23,385 nucleotides of DNA from an uncultured Clostridium sp. (GCA_902493795.1 CABUQZ010000025.1:1-23385), one strand, 5' to 3'; positions 6,819 through 14,707 are shown, numbered from the stretch's first letter. The notes: generated by a model from the sequence alone, not told the origin. A program made the numbers and translations.

Positions 6819-7920
6819 AGCATGGATTGAAGTTAATTTAAATAATTTAGAACATAATATTAATGAGATTAAAAAAGTTATTCATGCAAAAACAAAAATT
6901 ATGGCTGTTGTAAAAGCTAATGCTTATGGGCATGGTATTATTGAAATTTCTAAGAAGTTACAAGATATTGGAATTCAAGACTATGCAGTTGCAACACTAG
7001 AAGAAGCACTTTTATTAAGAAGGAATATGATTAAAGGTAATATTTTAATTCTAGGATTTACAAGTATTAATAATTTACATTATGTTATAGAAAATGATTT
7101 GATTCAGACAGTAGTAGATGAAGATTATGCTAAAAAATTATTAGAATTACATTTCGATAAGAAAATTAAGGTTCATGTAAAAGTAAATACTGGAATGAAT
7201 CGTATTGGAATAAATTACAAAAATATCGAGGTTATAAAGAAATTGTATTATAGTAGTAATGTTGATGTTTTGGGAGTGTTTTCTCATTTATGTGTTTCAG
7301 ATAGTAAGAAAAAAGATGATGTTTTGTTTACAAAGGAACAGATATCTAGATTTATTTCTTTAAAGAAATCTTTGGAAGAGGCTAATATATTAAACTTGAA
7401 ATATCATTTACAAAGTAGCTATGGAATAGTTAATTACAGTGAGTTAGAATTTGATTATGTAAGACCTGGTATTATTATGTATGGGGTTAATAGCGAAGAA
7501 AAAACATATACTAAAATAAAACTTGATTTAAAACCTCTTTTATCTTTAAAGGCAAGAATTACTAGTGTAAAAGAAATAGATGTTAATGATTCAGTTGGTT
7601 ATGGAAGAACGTATGTTGCATTAAAAAAAGAAAGAATTGCTACTGTTTCAATAGGTTATGCTGATGGTTATCCTAGAAATTTATCAGGAAAAGGAGTAAA
7701 AGTTATTGTTAATGGTTGTTATGTTTTAGTAATAGGAAGAATTTGTATGGATCAACTTGTTATAAAAGTAAATGATATTGATGTTAAAGAAGGAGATGTT
7801 GTAACACTTATTGGTGATACTTCAGAAATATTAGCTACAAGAATTTCTAAATATGCAGATACCATTAGTAATGAACTTTTAAGTAGATTAGGAGAAAGAT
7901 TAAATAGAGTGGTTATTTAG
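6793..7920 (+). CDS. vanT: VanT racemase half, PLP-dependent serine/alanine racemase
   Basis: A 375-residue fold-type III racemase. The PLP lysine is Lys41 in AVVKANAYGHG, the second catalytic base is Tyr270 in SVGYGRTY, and RICMDQ and RPGIIMYG are also present. It should make D-Ser from L-Ser for VanG. Aligned by eye to Geobacillus Alr, the position of Tyr354, which is Asn in the VanT of E. gallinarum, is Glu368 here (TISNELLSRLGER); the non-Tyr residue agrees with serine rather than alanine use but is not proof. A TAA at 6790-6792 directly precedes ATG 6793 in this frame, so the coding frame cannot extend upstream; AAAGGA at 6776-6781 can serve as ribosome binding site. No terminator is seen after it. 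Confidence 0.85.
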   Translation: MEKELLKDRAWIEVNLNNLEHNINEIKKVIHAKTKIMAVVKANAYGHGIIEISKKLQDIGIQDYAVATLEEALLLRRNMIKGNILILGFTSINNLHYVIENDLIQTVVDEDYAKKLLELHFDKKIKVHVKVNTGMNRIGINYKNIEVIKKLYYSSNVDVLGVFSHLCVSDSKKKDDVLFTKEQISRFISLKKSLEEANILNLKYHLQSSYGIVNYSELEFDYVRPGIIMYGVNSEEKTYTKIKLDLKPLLSLKARITSVKEIDVNDSVGYGRTYVALKKERIATVSIGYADGYPRNLSGKGVKVIVNGCYVLVIGRICMDQLVIKVNDIDVKEGDVVTLIGDTSEILATRISKYADTISNELLSRLGERLNRVVI

Positions 7921-7936
7921 AAAGCTAGATAGATGT

Positions 7937-7942
7937 TATAAT
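7937..7942 (+). promoter_or_regulatory. Possible -10 box for the Asp-box gene
   Basis: TATAAT at 7937-7942 (in the context TGTTATAAT), seven bases before AAAGGA. No clear -35. The gene could instead be read through from the van operon, since no terminator separates them. Confidence 0.35.
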
Positions 7943-7963
7943 AAATTAGAAAGGATTAAGTTT

Positions 7964-8533
7964 ATGAAAAGAGAAGATGTTGCAATTATAATAGCAATAG
8001 TAGTAGCACTTGTTGTTGACTTTTTTATATTTACGAACTTTCAGCAAAAGAAGGAAGTAGATATTGTTGAAGATGAAAATGAGTTATATACTGAAGCTTT
8101 TAATGATATTTGTCTTAAATTTGAAAGATATGAGTATGTACTAGGACAAAATATGATTGTGGGAGTAGAAAAAAGTCTAGATGGCTGCAAAACTTATAGG
8201 CAGGTTACTTCAAATTATGTTGTTGTTAGTAATGAGGCAAAGTTCAAATTTATGAATGAGAATCAAGCTTTTATAATCTCTAGAGAATTGCTTAGTAGAG
8301 ATTATGACTTTAGGGGATTAAAAGTTAGTAATGATGGTGGCGTGACTTTTACTGATGCAACATTTGAATTTGTTCATGATAAAGTAGATGTTTTAAATGT
8401 TATGGGATTTCCTTATTTTGAAGATAATAAACTAAAACTGGAGTGTTCTATTTATGAGCCAGGCGCTGATGGGTATCATGAAGTAATACTTACCTTTATT
8501 AGTGAAGATAATGGATTAAGTTGGCATATGTAG
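7964..8533 (+). CDS. Membrane-anchored protein with Asp-box (BNR-like) motifs, function unknown
   Basis: A 189-residue protein with one N-terminal membrane segment (residues 7-24), most likely a surface-exposed anchored protein. I do not recognise a specific family. Three Asp-box-like motifs (S-x-D-x-G-x-[ST]-[WFY]) are visible: SLDGCKTY (71-78, with Cys instead of Gly), SNDGGVTF (122-129) and SEDNGLSW (180-187). Such motifs occur in beta-propellers of sialidases and photosynthesis/stress proteins, but three copies in 160 residues is only part of a propeller and no sialidase catalytic residues are evident. AAAGGA precedes ATG 7964. It sits between the van cluster and the serpin; a partnership with the serpin as another extracellular protein is speculation. 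Confidence 0.6.
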   Translation: MKREDVAIIIAIVVALVVDFFIFTNFQQKKEVDIVEDENELYTEAFNDICLKFERYEYVLGQNMIVGVEKSLDGCKTYRQVTSNYVVVSNEAKFKFMNENQAFIISRELLSRDYDFRGLKVSNDGGVTFTDATFEFVHDKVDVLNVMGFPYFEDNKLKLECSIYEPGADGYHEVILTFISEDNGLSWHM

Positions 8534-8577
8534 AACATTTTCTCTTATAAATATTTTATAATTTTATCCTCTAGAGT

Positions 8578-8607
8578 TTGTTAATTATATTTACTTTAAT
8601 TTATAAT
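8578..8607 (+). promoter_or_regulatory. Promoter for the serpin gene, with a duplicated -10 block
   Basis: TTGTTA (8578-8583) and TATAAT (8602-8607) with an 18-base spacer. The 12-base block AATTTATAATAG at 8598-8609 is repeated exactly at 8615-8626, giving a second TATAAT at 8619-8624; that copy lies too close to the ribosome binding site to be the main -10. Confidence 0.5.
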
Positions 8608-8639
8608 AGTGATAAATTTATAATAGAGGAGGAGAAAAA

Positions 8640-10316
8640 GTGGATAGTAGTGAAAACAATAACACAAATGAAATGGAAACTAATAATCAGGAATTATTAA
8701 AAGATGAAGAAAACAAAACAACAGAAGAAAACAAAACAACTGAAGAAAATAAAAAAGATGGGGGAAACAAAAAAGGTAAAAGAAATATTATCATAATTAT
8801 TATAGCAATTTTATTAATTGTTATTGGATTACTTTGTTTAATTCTATTTAAAGATGATAAAAAAGAATCACCAAAGAAGGTTGAAACTCAAGATGAAATT
8901 AAATATTCAGAATATCGTATGTCTGGTAATTCATTAGAGAAATTTGATTTATATTTTTTAAAGTTAGAGAATGGTAAGCAAAATAAAGTTTATAGTCCAT
9001 TATCTATTAAATATGCATTAAGAATGTTAGAAGAAGGGGCAAAGGACGAATCAAAGAAACAAATTTCTGATGTACTAGGAAGTTATAGCTCTAAGAAGTA
9101 TACTAATAGTAAAAATATGTCTTTAGCTAATGCATTATTTGTTAGAGACTCATATAAAGATTATGTAAATAAGAGTTATGTTGATAAATTATCAAGTAAA
9201 TATAATGCTGAAGTTATATATGATTCATTTGAAACTCCAAAAGCTCTTAACTCTTGGGCAAGTGAAAAAACATTTAAATTAATTAATAATATGGTAGATG
9301 ATATATCAGAACAAGACTTTGTTCTAGTAAATGCTTTAGCAATTGATATGGAATGGGTTAAGAAGATTCAATCTGAGCATGATGATTATAGGGTAGATTT
9401 TTATCATGAGAAATATTCTAAATATATTGGTTCACTTGATTCTGTAGATTACCATTTATTAGATTTTAAAGGTGTTGATTATAAAGTAAAATCAGCTGAA
9501 ATTACTGCTGTAGCAAATAAATATGATATTGTAAATACTGTTGGAGAAGAAAAAATTAGAGAAACAGTAGGAAAAGAATATGAAAAATGGTTAGCAGAAG
9601 GAGCCTGTGGAAATCCTGAAGGAGAACCAGATACTAATACATACCTTGATAAATATATTAAAGAAATCAATACAGGTTACAAACAAATTAGTAGTTCAAC
9701 AGATTTTGAATTTTATGATGATGAAAATGTTAAAGTTTTTGCCAAAGATTTAAAAGAATATGATGGAACAACTCTTCAATATATGGGTATAATGCCAAAA
9801 AATGGAACACTTGAAGATTATATTAATAATATTAAGCCAGGTGAGCTAAATGATTTAATTAGTAATTTAAAGTCGATTGATCTTGGTAACTTCAAAGAAG
9901 GTGTTATTACAGAAGTATCAGGTTATATTCCAATGTTTAAATTCGAATATGAACTAGATTTAATTGCTGATTTAAAGAAAATGGGAATTGTTGATGTTTT
10001 TGATTCTGATAAGGCAAACTTATCTAATTTAACTTCTAATAAGGCTTTTATTAATCAAGCGAGTCATAAAACTCAAATAGAATTTTCTAATGAAGGAATT
10101 AAAGCTGCTGCTGTAACATCAGTTGGTGGAAGAGGTAATGCAACTTGTGAGTTTGATTATCTATATGAAGTTCCAGTAGAACGTATCGATCTTACTTTTG
10201 ATAATCCATATTTATTTTTAGTAAGAGATAAAGATAGTGGTGAAGTTTGGTTTGCTGGAACAGTATATGAGCCAGTTTCATATAAAGGATACTATGAAGA
10301 AAATTTCAATAGATAA
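8640..10316 (+). CDS. Membrane-tethered serpin (serine protease inhibitor family)
   Basis: A 558-residue protein starting at GTG 8640 after GAGGAGG (8626-8632). Residues 1-47 are a charged cytoplasmic tail with EENKTTEENKTTEENK repeats, 48-70 a membrane helix, and from about 97 a serpin fold faces outward. Serpin marks: VYSPLSIKYALRMLEEGA (117-134), NALFVRD, VLVNALAI (228-235), the hinge EGIKAAAVT (485-493), and the end DNPYLFLVRDKDSGEVWFAGTVYEP (521-545). Compared with alpha-1-antitrypsin there are about 90 extra residues between the VNALAI strand and YMGIMP (383), and the stretch from the hinge Gly to DNPYLF is about 12 residues longer. Hinge position P14 is Ile rather than Thr/Ser. Counting from Gly486 as P15, P1 falls near Asn500, but the long loop makes this uncertain. 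Target protease unknown; inhibition is likely, not proven. Confidence 0.85.
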   Translation: MDSSENNNTNEMETNNQELLKDEENKTTEENKTTEENKKDGGNKKGKRNIIIIIIAILLIVIGLLCLILFKDDKKESPKKVETQDEIKYSEYRMSGNSLEKFDLYFLKLENGKQNKVYSPLSIKYALRMLEEGAKDESKKQISDVLGSYSSKKYTNSKNMSLANALFVRDSYKDYVNKSYVDKLSSKYNAEVIYDSFETPKALNSWASEKTFKLINNMVDDISEQDFVLVNALAIDMEWVKKIQSEHDDYRVDFYHEKYSKYIGSLDSVDYHLLDFKGVDYKVKSAEITAVANKYDIVNTVGEEKIRETVGKEYEKWLAEGACGNPEGEPDTNTYLDKYIKEINTGYKQISSSTDFEFYDDENVKVFAKDLKEYDGTTLQYMGIMPKNGTLEDYINNIKPGELNDLISNLKSIDLGNFKEGVITEVSGYIPMFKFEYELDLIADLKKMGIVDVFDSDKANLSNLTSNKAFINQASHKTQIEFSNEGIKAAAVTSVGGRGNATCEFDYLYEVPVERIDLTFDNPYLFLVRDKDSGEVWFAGTVYEPVSYKGYYEENFNR

Positions 10317-10348
10317 TTAATATAATATATATATGTAGAAAAGTTGTA

Positions 10349-10379
10349 AAAAAGTAGATACAATATGTATTTACTTTTT
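10349..10379 (+). terminator. AT-only hairpin terminator after the serpin
   Basis: A 14-base-pair stem (10349-10362 with 10366-10379, including one G-T pair) closes a 3-base loop and ends in TTTTT. The left arm begins with AAAAA, so it could act in both directions. Confidence 0.7.
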
Positions 10380-10386
10380 CTTTTGG

Positions 10387-10392
10387 TATAAT
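10387..10392 (+). promoter_or_regulatory. -10 box of the GyrI-like gene
   Basis: TATAAT at 10387-10392, with AAGGAG beginning six bases later. No convincing -35; the -35 zone overlaps the preceding terminator hairpin. Confidence 0.45.
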
Positions 10393-10412
10393 TAACTTAA
10401 GGAGATGAAAAA

Positions 10413-11048
10413 ATGGCATTTGATTATAAGAGGGAATATAAAGAATTTTATATGCCTAAAGAAAAACCTAGTATTGTTAATGTACCTAGTATTAACTATC
10501 TTGCAGTTAGAGGAAAGGGAAACCCAAATTTAGAAGATAGTGAATATAAAAAATCAATAGAGCTTTTATATGCAGTTTCTTATACTATAAAAATGAGTTA
10601 TAAAGGAAGTCATAAAATAAATGGTTATTTTGAATATGTTGTTCCACCACTTGAAGGATTATGGTGGCAAGATAAAACTTTTGAAATGGATTATGGAAGA
10701 AAGGATGATTTTTCATTTATTTCTCTTATAAGACTTCCTGATTTCGTAACTAAAGAAGATTTTTCTTGGGCAATTCAAGAAGCAACTAAAAAGAAGAAAA
10801 AGGATTTTTCTAAAGTAGAATTTTTTACGTATCACGAAGGAAAGTGTGTTCAGTGTATGCATGTGGGGTCTTATGACGATGAACCTAGAACAATAAGATT
10901 AATGGACGAGTTTATGAAAGAAAATGATTATGAACTTGATATAAATAATGAAAGATACCACCATGAGATTTATTTAAGTGACCCTAGAAAATGTGATGCT
11001 AGCAAGATGAAAACAGTAATAAGGCATCCTGTTAAGAAAGTAGATTAA
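10413..11048 (+). CDS. GyrI-like (AraC effector-binding-like) small-molecule-binding protein
   Basis: A 211-residue cytoplasmic protein resembling stand-alone GyrI-like domain proteins: the start FDYKREYKEFYMPKEKPSIVNVPSINYLAVRGKGNPN, the IKMSYKG and YVVPPLEGLWW segments, and KVEFFTYHEGKCVQCMHVGSYDDEPRTI are typical. Members bind small hydrophobic molecules; some have been reported to hydrolyse cyclopropanoid toxins, and others inhibit DNA gyrase, so role and ligand here are open. There is no DNA-binding domain. A TATAAT at 10387-10392 lies six bases before AAGGAG (10399-10404), and the gene ends at its own terminator, so it is probably a one-gene unit. Confidence 0.75.
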   Translation: MAFDYKREYKEFYMPKEKPSIVNVPSINYLAVRGKGNPNLEDSEYKKSIELLYAVSYTIKMSYKGSHKINGYFEYVVPPLEGLWWQDKTFEMDYGRKDDFSFISLIRLPDFVTKEDFSWAIQEATKKKKKDFSKVEFFTYHEGKCVQCMHVGSYDDEPRTIRLMDEFMKENDYELDINNERYHHEIYLSDPRKCDASKMKTVIRHPVKKVD

Positions 11049-11073
11049 GAAACAATATGAGTTTCTTTTTTTT
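11047..11073 (+). terminator. Terminator after the GyrI-like gene
   Basis: AAGAAAC (11047-11053) pairs with GTTTCTT (11061-11067) around a 7-base loop and runs into T residues to 11073. It overlaps the stop codon at 11046-11048. Confidence 0.75.
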
Positions 11074-11105
11074 ATTTAAATCTTAATTTATTATGATGTT
11101 TATGA

Positions 11106-11111
11106 TATACT
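11106..11111 (+). promoter_or_regulatory. -10 box of the CofE-like gene
   Basis: TATACT at 11106-11111, eight bases before AGGAGG (11120-11125). A weak -35, TTAATT, lies at 11083-11088. Confidence 0.4.
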
Positions 11112-11129
11112 TTTTAAGTAGGAGGAAAT

Positions 11130-12317
11130 ATGAGAAGAGTAGGTACTGTTGTTCGTGGTATTCGTACCCCAATAATTAAAGAGAATGATGATTTAGCAAG
11201 CATAGTTGTTGATTCATTAATGAAAGCTAGTGAAAGTGAAAATTTCAATTTTAATGATCGTGATGTAGTTGCAATTACTGAAGCTGTTGTAGGAATTAGT
11301 GAAGGAAATTATGTTACTGTTGATGAAATAGCAGAGGACATAAGAAAAAAATTTGCAACAGAAAATTTAGGAGTAGTATATCCAATATTAAGTAGAAATA
11401 GATTTTCTATGATATTAAAAGGAATAGCTCGTGGAGTTAAAAAAATAACAATGTTATTATCTTTTCCAAGTGATGAAGTTGGAAATGGTATTATGGATGA
11501 AAATGTTTTAAATGAAAGTGAGTATAATTTATCAAGTGTTATAACAGAAGAAGAATATAAAGAGACATTTAGTTCGTGGATTCATCCATTTACTGGAATA
11601 AATATGGTTGATTTTTATAGAGAGTTAGTTGAAAAAGAAGGTTGTGAGATAGAGTTCGTTTTCTCTAATGACCCTAGAGACATATTAAAATATACAAAAG
11701 ATGTTTTAACTTGTGATATTCATACAAGGCTAAGAACTAAAGAGTTAATAGAAAAAGCAGGAGCTTCTATAGTTTATGGTTTGTTTGAAGTTATGAGTAA
11801 ACCTATTGGTAATAGTGGTTATAATCCTTCTTATGGACTTCTTGGTTCTAATAAATCTACAGAAGAAAGACTTAAATTATTTCCTAAAGATGGAGATAAA
11901 TTAGTTTTAAAAGTACAAGAAGAATTAAAGAAATTAACTGGTAAAAATATCGAAGTTATGGTTTATGGAGATGGAGCATTTAAAGATCCAGTTGGTAAGA
12001 TTTGGGAACTAGCTGACCCAGTTGTAAGTCCATTTTATACAACAGGGCTTGTTGGTACTCCTAATGAAATAAAGCTTAAATATGTTTCTGATAATATGTT
12101 TCCTGATTTAAAGGGTGAAAAACTAAGTGAAGCTATTAAAGAAGAAATTAGAAAGAAAGAAGCTGATTTAAAAGGTAAGATGGTATCAGAAGGAACTACT
12201 CCGAGACGCTTAACTGATTTAATTGGGTCTTTATGTGATTTAACAAGTGGTAGTGGAGATAAAGGTACTCCTGTTGTTCTAGTTCAAGATTATTTTGATA
12301 ATTTAGCTAGTGAATAG
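11130..12317 (+). CDS. Coenzyme F420-0:L-glutamate ligase (CofE) family protein
   Basis: A 395-residue protein starting at ATG 11130 after AGGAGG. It opens with VGTVVRGIRTPIIKENDDL and contains DRDVVAITEAVVGISEGNYV (53-72) and FEVMSKPIGNSGYNPSYGLLGSN, features of the CofE/F420 gamma-glutamyl ligase family; the usual archaeal enzyme is nearer 250 residues, and this longer form is common in Firmicutes. The family adds glutamate to F420-0 using GTP, but no other F420 gene is seen here and these bacteria are not known to make F420, so the true substrate is probably different and unknown. It lies directly ahead of proS without a terminator between them and may be cotranscribed. Confidence 0.8.
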   Translation: MRRVGTVVRGIRTPIIKENDDLASIVVDSLMKASESENFNFNDRDVVAITEAVVGISEGNYVTVDEIAEDIRKKFATENLGVVYPILSRNRFSMILKGIARGVKKITMLLSFPSDEVGNGIMDENVLNESEYNLSSVITEEEYKETFSSWIHPFTGINMVDFYRELVEKEGCEIEFVFSNDPRDILKYTKDVLTCDIHTRLRTKELIEKAGASIVYGLFEVMSKPIGNSGYNPSYGLLGSNKSTEERLKLFPKDGDKLVLKVQEELKKLTGKNIEVMVYGDGAFKDPVGKIWELADPVVSPFYTTGLVGTPNEIKLKYVSDNMFPDLKGEKLSEAIKEEIRKKEADLKGKMVSEGTTPRRLTDLIGSLCDLTSGSGDKGTPVVLVQDYFDNLASE

Positions 12318-12369
12318 TCTTTACATTATTTAAAAAAAATAATAGAATAATTGTGATTTGAGGTGTTTT

Positions 12370-13791
12370 ATGGGAAATAAGAATATAACGTCACGTGATG
12401 TGGATTTTGCAAAGTGGTATACAGATGTAGTTAATGCTGCACATCTTGCTAGTTATACATCTGTTAAGGGATGTATTGCAATTGAACCAAATGGATATGC
12501 AATATGGGAAAAAATGCAAGAAATTCTCGATAAGAAATTTAAGGAACTAGGACATACTAATGTTCAAATGCCTCTTTTAATACCTGAAAATCTTTTGAAA
12601 AAAGAAGGAGAACTTGTAGAAGGTTTTGCTCCTGAAGTTGCTTGGGTAACTGAAGGTGGTTCTAAAAAACTTGAAGAAAGATTTTGTATAAGACCTACAA
12701 GTGAAACAATGTTTTGTGATTATTATAAAACACATGTTTCTTCATATAGAGATTTACCTAAACTTTATAATCAGTGGTGTAATGTTTTAAGATGGGAAAA
12801 AGAAACAAGACCATTTTTAAGAAGTCGTGAATTCTTATGGCAAGAAGGTCATACTATTCACGCTGAAGAAGAAGAAGCAATTAAAGAAACAGAACAAATG
12901 ATGGAAGTATATAGATGGTTTCACCATGATATTTTAGCAATTCCATCTATTACTGGAAGAAAAACAGAAAAAGAGAAATTTGCTGGAGCTGAATTTACAC
13001 TAACTAACGAAGCTTTAATGTATAATGGAGTAGCTCTACAAGCTGGAACTAGTCATTATTTTGGGCAAAAGTTTTCTAAGGCTTACGATGTTAAGTTTTT
13101 AAATAAAGAAAATAAACAAGAATATGTTTATCAAACATCATGGGGTACAACAACTCGTATGATTGGTGGACTTATTATGGTTCATAGTGATGATTATGGA
13201 CTTGTTCTTCCACCTAGAATTGCTCCAGTTCAAGTAATTATTATTCCAATTGGAAATAGTGAAGAAGTATTAAATTTAGTAGATAAATACGAATCTCTAT
13301 TAAAAGAAAGTGGAATTACTGTTAAAAAGGATTTAACTGATAGAACTCCTGGATTTAAATTTGCAGAAGCTGAAGTTAATGGAATTCCAGTTAGAATTGA
13401 AATAGGAGAACGTGATTTAAAAGAAAATAAAGTTACATTTGTAAGACGTGACACTAGAGAGAAAATATCTACTGATATTAATGTTTCACTTGTATCATAT
13501 GTTAAAGATTTACTTGATACAATTCAAAATGATATGTATCAAAGAGCGTTAAAACGTCGTGATGAACTTACCTTTACTGCACATAACTTAGATGAAATGA
13601 AAGAAATTCTTGAAAAACAACCTGGATTTATTCATGCTGATTGGTGTGGTGATCCTCTTTGTGAAGCAAATATTAAAGAGATAAAGGGTTGCAAATCAAG
13701 ATGTATTCTAGATGAAGAGTTAATCGATGGAAAATGTGTATGCTGTGGAAAAGAAGCAAAACATCACGTTGTATGGGGAATTCAATATTAA
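12370..13791 (+). CDS. proS: Prolyl-tRNA synthetase (type 3, archaeal/eukaryotic-like)
   Basis: A 473-residue class II aminoacyl-tRNA synthetase that charges tRNA-Pro. ATG 12370 is chosen over TTG 12358 because GAGGTG (12360-12365) lies just ahead and the protein then begins MGNKNITSRDVDFAKWYTDVV. Seen: motif 2 region LRWEKETRPFLRSREFLWQEGHT, the motif 3 end near MVHSDDYGLVLPPRIAP, the anticodon-binding domain, and a C-terminal Cys-rich domain (CGDPLCEANIKEIKG, CKSRC, CVCCG) ending in the terminal Tyr (GIQY) characteristic of this type. It lacks the large editing insertion of ordinary bacterial ProRS. No T-box leader is visible; the 52 bases before it are A/T-rich and unstructured. Confidence 0.95.
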   Translation: MGNKNITSRDVDFAKWYTDVVNAAHLASYTSVKGCIAIEPNGYAIWEKMQEILDKKFKELGHTNVQMPLLIPENLLKKEGELVEGFAPEVAWVTEGGSKKLEERFCIRPTSETMFCDYYKTHVSSYRDLPKLYNQWCNVLRWEKETRPFLRSREFLWQEGHTIHAEEEEAIKETEQMMEVYRWFHHDILAIPSITGRKTEKEKFAGAEFTLTNEALMYNGVALQAGTSHYFGQKFSKAYDVKFLNKENKQEYVYQTSWGTTTRMIGGLIMVHSDDYGLVLPPRIAPVQVIIIPIGNSEEVLNLVDKYESLLKESGITVKKDLTDRTPGFKFAEAEVNGIPVRIEIGERDLKENKVTFVRRDTREKISTDINVSLVSYVKDLLDTIQNDMYQRALKRRDELTFTAHNLDEMKEILEKQPGFIHADWCGDPLCEANIKEIKGCKSRCILDEELIDGKCVCCGKEAKHHVVWGIQY

Positions 13792-13803
13792 GAAATAAAT
13801 TAT

Positions 13804-13830
13804 ACTCATCCTTTTAGGGTGAGTTTTTTT
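13804..13830 (+). terminator. Terminator after proS
   Basis: ACTCATCC (13804-13811) pairs with GGGTGAGT (13817-13824), one T-G pair, loop of five, then a run of T to 13830. A textbook Rho-independent terminator. Confidence 0.9.
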
Positions 13831-13868
13831 GTATTATTTTTTTACTATTATTTTAATAAATAAGATGT

Positions 13869-13874
13869 TATACT
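13869..13874 (+). promoter_or_regulatory. -10 box of the unknown anchored-protein gene
   Basis: TATACT at 13869-13874 in the context TGTTATACT, eleven bases before AGGAG (13886-13890). No good -35 at normal spacing. Confidence 0.35.
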
Positions 13875-13899
13875 TACTTTAAGATAGGAGAAGTGTGAA

Positions 13900-14664
13900 A
13901 TGGAAAATAATGATGAAAAAGAGCTAAAAGATGATGAAAAACAAGAAGTTAACAAAGCAGAAGAACTGAAGAAAGAAAGCGAAAAGAAAGGAAAATTAGG
14001 TGGCAAGAAAACTGTTAAAGGAAAAAAATTATCTGCTTTTATTATTGCTATAATTGTGATTGCTTTAGCAATTAGTTATGGTAGCGGTTTTATTCTAGGT
14101 AAGATTTTGTATGAAAAGAAAGATAAAATTATAGTTAAAGAACAAGTTAATGATAAAGATGACAATCAAAATGATGATAATAAAGAAGAAAGCAAAAAAG
14201 ATATAGTTCCTTATACTGATAAATTTGCGATGAGAAAGGTTTACGAAGATTTAGATTTTTATTTAATTGATAATGGAGATTTATATTATACAAATAGTGA
14301 TTTCGTTTTAACTCATTCAGGATGTATGTTTGATTCAACAAATGAGTATTGCAAATTTAATAAAGATTATGGTAATAAAATGACAAAAGTTGAAGGAATT
14401 AGCAACGTAAAAAGAGTAAAGATGTATAATAAACCTGGTGCAACAGATGAAAGCTTTCAATATTATGCAATTACTGAAGATGGAAATGTGTATGCCTTAA
14501 AAGGAACTGAAGTAACAGTTTTTTTAGATAATCATGATGTTGAAGATATGTTAGCTCAAAATGATGGTATTGAAATATTATTAAAAAATGGAAAGCATAT
14601 GTTATATTCTTGGGAATTTAAAGATGATTTTAAAGTTGAATACAAATATACAGAAATAAAATAG
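13900..14664 (+). CDS. Single-pass membrane protein with charged tail, function unknown
   Basis: A 254-residue protein I do not recognise. Residues 1-45 are a Lys/Glu-rich cytoplasmic tail, about 46-70 a membrane helix (LSAFIIAIIVIALAISYGSGFILG), then a charged linker with DDNQNDDNKEESKKD, and from about 105 an outward domain rich in short beta-like segments (FYLIDNGDLYYTN, YYAITEDGNVYALKG, IEILLKNGKHMLYSW) that looks like repeated strands. Two cysteines in SGCMFDSTNEYCKF could form a disulfide. The overall plan, acidic/lysine tail plus one helix plus extracellular domain, is the same as in the serpin at 8640, although the outer domains differ. AGGAG precedes ATG 13900. It lies between terminated proS and eno, with no evident functional link. 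Confidence 0.65.
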   Translation: MENNDEKELKDDEKQEVNKAEELKKESEKKGKLGGKKTVKGKKLSAFIIAIIVIALAISYGSGFILGKILYEKKDKIIVKEQVNDKDDNQNDDNKEESKKDIVPYTDKFAMRKVYEDLDFYLIDNGDLYYTNSDFVLTHSGCMFDSTNEYCKFNKDYGNKMTKVEGISNVKRVKMYNKPGATDESFQYYAITEDGNVYALKGTEVTVFLDNHDVEDMLAQNDGIEILLKNGKHMLYSWEFKDDFKVEYKYTEIK

Positions 14665-14707
14665 TAGTGATATTAAAATTTTATTAGGAAACTTGATTAA
14701 TTTGAGA

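Noticed and set aside
8546..8562. TTATAA-ATATT-TTATAA as a terminator after the Asp-box gene
   Set aside because: The six-base A/T-only stem is too weak to claim in this composition.
9479..9670. Minus-strand reading frame inside the serpin gene
   Set aside because: It is a shadow of the clearly coding serpin strand, with no ribosome binding site or recognisable domain.
12318..12369. T-box riboswitch before proS
   Set aside because: Only about 50 A/T-rich bases separate the genes, with no T-box sequence or specifier hairpin.
13230..13454. Minus-strand reading frame within proS
   Set aside because: Antisense shadow of a conserved synthetase; no start context.
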